A stretch of 64,000 nt of DNA from Margaritispora aquatica. Lineage: Eukaryota > Ascomycota > Leotiomycetes > Helotiales > Discinellaceae. Below are positions 61,581 through 64,000 of the stretch, one piece after another. Position 1 is the first letter of the stretch. Every line of letters begins with the position of its first letter. The stretch lies in the NCBI GenBank assembly GCA_007644065.1, contig VJWN01000002.1, positions 1,761,831 to 1,825,830 on the forward strand, given 5' to 3'. The position numbers were made by a program, and so were the translations under genes. A model generated the notes under the pieces. It was not told the DNA's origin, ran no database searches, and worked only from the letters and a program-made list of their open reading frames with translations.

Positions 61581-61858
61581 ATGAGAAGAGCAAGCAAAGG
61601 AGCATTTGTTATTAGCGGGCGTATAGGAGATACCCATCAGGCATTTACACGGCATAGCATAAGCGTTTGAAGAACTTGTTAGAGTGGACAATGAACGCCT
61701 TTTGTTCCTTTCCCATGTCTATTATACAATTCTCATGATCGTTGATGCTCAATCGTGACGCTCCATCCTCAATGTCTGCAGACCGACCAGTCAATCCCTT
61801 CCATTAATACAATTGCCTGAAGCCGTTCCATCGTACACCCTTTGTACAGCCCCTATCT
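61581..61858. other. intergenic between convergent genes
   Basis: The short 3' flanks of the STB6-like gene and TIM10. No feature was seen. Confidence 0.5.
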
Positions 61859-62242
61859 TTACATTCCACCAAAGCCCATGCCTCCACCTCCAGCACCTTT
61901 TGCCGCAGCTTCTGCTTGTAGAATCTCTGAGATCTTCATCTGGACGTCGAAGAATTTTGATGCGCAACGGTCGATGCATACACTTTCGCCCTTGTTCAGC
62001 TCTCCTTCCCGGTACTCTCGTGGAATACACTTCTTCATGCAGGCTTGCTGAAGCCTAATCAATACTAATCAGTGCGTGTTCAAAATCCAATGTCACCAGG
62101 GTAAAGTTGCGCCAGCACTGCAGATAGCAAAGGGGCATATTTACTTGTTGAACATATCTGTAACCATATCCATCTCCTGCTCAGCAGCAGCGATCTTCTC
62201 CGCCGATGAAGGCTGTGGTCTTCCGAGTCCAAACATTGACAT
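61859..62242 (-). CDS. tim10: mitochondrial import chaperone Tim10
   Basis: Tim10 forms a hexamer with Tim9 in the intermembrane space and escorts hydrophobic precursors to the inner membrane. Two exons (62145-62242, 61859-62054) give 97 residues. The twin Cx3C motifs are intact, CMKKC and CIDRC, separated by the usual spacing with the conserved LNKGESVC. The start [13 protein letters not shown] is typical of fungal Tim10. A Gly-rich C-terminal tail ([12 protein letters not shown]) follows [13 protein letters not shown]. The 90-nt intron interrupts MFNK|LQQAC in phase. It shares a promoter with mitochondrial LysRS. Confidence 0.96.
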
Positions 62243-62674
62243 GATTGCGGTATTTTAATGGAGTTGGTTTGGGATCTGGAGGATATTTCTAGTGATATCG
62301 AGGCTGTGATGAATTGTGAGATGCTTGCCAAACAGCTCGGGAGCTCAAAATCTTGGAGTTCGGGCGGCCGCTAGCGCGCTTTGCTTGTCCATATTATTTC
62401 TGCTGTGCGACGAACCTTCTTTCGTTCTCCCACATCAGCTTGAAGCTGAAGCTTCAAGCCAACAATTGAGGTAAGAAATGCTTTTCCGTTACGTCCATGT
62501 CTCTGTACTTAGTTTGGGATTTCATGATGATTTCAATATAACATTAGAACCGTTGCGACTGACACCTAACCGGTGGTTGATCTCACATCGATCCGTTGTC
62601 TGATATATTTCCCACAAAACAATTGCTTGTTTCTGGATTTTCTCCTGTAACATTAGCTAACTTGTTTATCAGAC
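62243..62674. promoter_or_regulatory. shared divergent promoter region (tim10/LysRS)
   Basis: These 432 bp separate the two start codons of two mitochondrial genes. A GC-rich palindrome-like GGCGGCCGCTAGCGCGC (about 62364-62380) stands out against the AT-richer flanks and may be a regulatory site. No TATA box was seen. Confidence 0.4.
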
Positions 62675-64000
62675 ATGATGAATACTTACTCAGGTTTGCG
62701 CTTCCTGCGACCTTACTTATGCAACGATGTCGTTGCATCAAGGAGAACTGCTTATGTTCGGTTTTTCAACACAACACATCGTTTAGCAGATCAGCCTGCA
62801 GATGATAGCAATTACCCAATCGAGGCCATGGTGCCTTTCCAAGTCCGACAGCGAGTCACTGAGTTGAAGAAAGCTGGGTTACTCAAATGGCCCAGAATCC
62901 AGAGAGAACCAGGCTACGATACCATAAAGACACATACAGGAAATCATCTGAATAACTCTAATAGCAAACAGAAGGATTATACCACTCGAACTATGTGTGG
63001 TAGGTGGCTTTTAGAAGGGAATATGTTGGGCCATGCTGATGGGGGATAGGGCGAGTACGAACTATTCGAAAGTCTGGCAGGGGTCTTGTCTTTATAAATG
63101 TAGAACAGGATCGATACTACGGACAGATAGCTCTTAATTACAACAGCCTAGACACATTCAGTGGTATAACAAAAACTGCTTTCACTGAAAGTCTCAGGTG
63201 CATTAAACGTGGAGACATCATTTGTGAGTTCATGTGAATGCTTCGCGATTGTTGGCAGCATTTAATTCCCAACAGCTGTCACTGGCACTTTGTATACCAG
63301 CAAATCGGGCCTCATGTCCTTGTCAGCTTTGGAACTCCCCAAAATTTTGTCGCCCTCCTTAGAGGTTTTGCCCTTCACTATTAAGGACCCGGAGATGAAA
63401 ATTCGAAACCGTCATGTGAATTTCCTCGTCAACTCAGCAGCATTCAACCTGGTGAAATCCCGGTCAAGAATCATTCAGCATATCCGAGACTTTCTGATCA
63501 AGGATGATTTCATGGAGGTTCAGACCCCAATTCTCGCCGACAAAGCTGGCGGAGCTGTCGCCAAACCTTTCATTACAAATGCAACTGAATTTCCAGAAAA
63601 GCAGCTTGCGCTCAGGATTGCGCCAGAATTATGGCTCAAGAGACTCATCATGTCTGGAATGGATCGCGTCTTTGAGATTGGGCCTGCTTTCCGAAATGAA
63701 GGTCTAGACGCCACTCATAACCCAGAGTTCACGACATGCGAATTTTACAAATCGTACGCCGAACTGGAAGATCTCATCAACATGACCGAAGAGATGATTA
63801 GCAGCCTAGCTGCAATTCTCATCGATCTCCAGAAAACTCTTATCAAGACCCTACCTGAGCACGACCTGAGCTTGTTCACTGGACCATTCAAGCGCATTTC
63901 TTTCATCCCAGCCGTCGAGGAAGGGCTTGGACAGAAGCTCCCAGATTTGAAGTCACCTACAGCTGAAGAAGACATGATCGCTATCTTCAAAGCCCACGAT
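62675..64000 (+). CDS. mitochondrial lysyl-tRNA synthetase (5' part)
   Basis: This class II aminoacyl-tRNA synthetase charges mitochondrial tRNA-Lys. Exons 62675-62999, 63050-63223 and 63276 to the window end are in phase; the gene runs past 64000. The N-terminus (MMNTYSGLRFLRPYLCND) fits a mitochondrial presequence. The OB-fold anticodon-binding part includes GRVRTIRKSGRGLVFINVEQ. The catalytic domain has motif 1-like residues near the third exon (RHVNFLVNSAAFN, RSRIIQHIRDFL) and class II motif 2, FRNEGLDATHNPEFTTCEFY, with the arginine that binds ATP. Motif 3 is beyond the window. It resembles the mitochondrial LysRS group (Msk1) rather than cytosolic LysRS. Confidence 0.92.

Overview
The window is nuclear DNA of a filamentous ascomycete. 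Most genes carry one to five short (about 45-80 nt) GT-AG introns with CTAAC/CTGAC-like branch sites. The gene set (Yth1, Wss1, Vps53, Tim10, mitochondrial LysRS, PPP4R2, Rmd5, an STB6-like protein, a DUF1776 protein and a fungal ULD_2-type gene) is typical of Pezizomycotina. The style of the lineage-specific genes suggests Leotiomycetes/Helotiales, but that placement is inference. I re-spliced the genes by hand; in the better-supported models the exon phases add up.

Layout. 1-18.9 kb is mostly conserved: yth1 (+), a DUF1776 SDR-like membrane protein (-), an M61-type peptidase homologue whose zinc motif is broken (+), a small mitochondrial-looking protein (-), WSS1 (+), a PEP-mutase/isocitrate-lyase superfamily enzyme (-), an acidic orphan (+), a possible small three-exon orphan (-), thioredoxin reductase (-) and VPS53 (-). 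19-39 kb is gene-poor and holds a series of damaged genes: a possible membrane-protein remnant, a cytochrome P450 with a frameshift and an altered haem motif, a broken TM-domain orphan, a broken cell-surface protein, a frameshifted cupin and a broken ULD_2/C2H2-like gene. One intact PH-domain (Mug6-like) gene sits inside it. 39-64 kb is again mostly intact: a mitochondrial carrier, an F-box-like orphan with a long spliced leader, a four-TM MARVEL-like protein, a UPF0658-like Golgi membrane protein, PPP4R2, the GID ligase subunit RMD5 (with a GC-AG intron), an STB6-like protein, TIM10 and the 5' part of mitochondrial LysRS, cut by the window end.

The genes form no operon or obvious biosynthetic cluster. 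Several pairs are divergent and share short promoters (DUF1776/M61-like, RMD5/STB6-like, TIM10/LysRS). I saw no tRNA, rRNA, CRISPR, intact transposon or telomere. I did not find a convincing new multi-gene system. The most notable signals are the concentration of broken genes at 19-39 kb while the housekeeping genes on both sides are intact, the pseudo-M61 protein, the P450 that lost its haem-motif arginine, and the GC-AG intron in RMD5.
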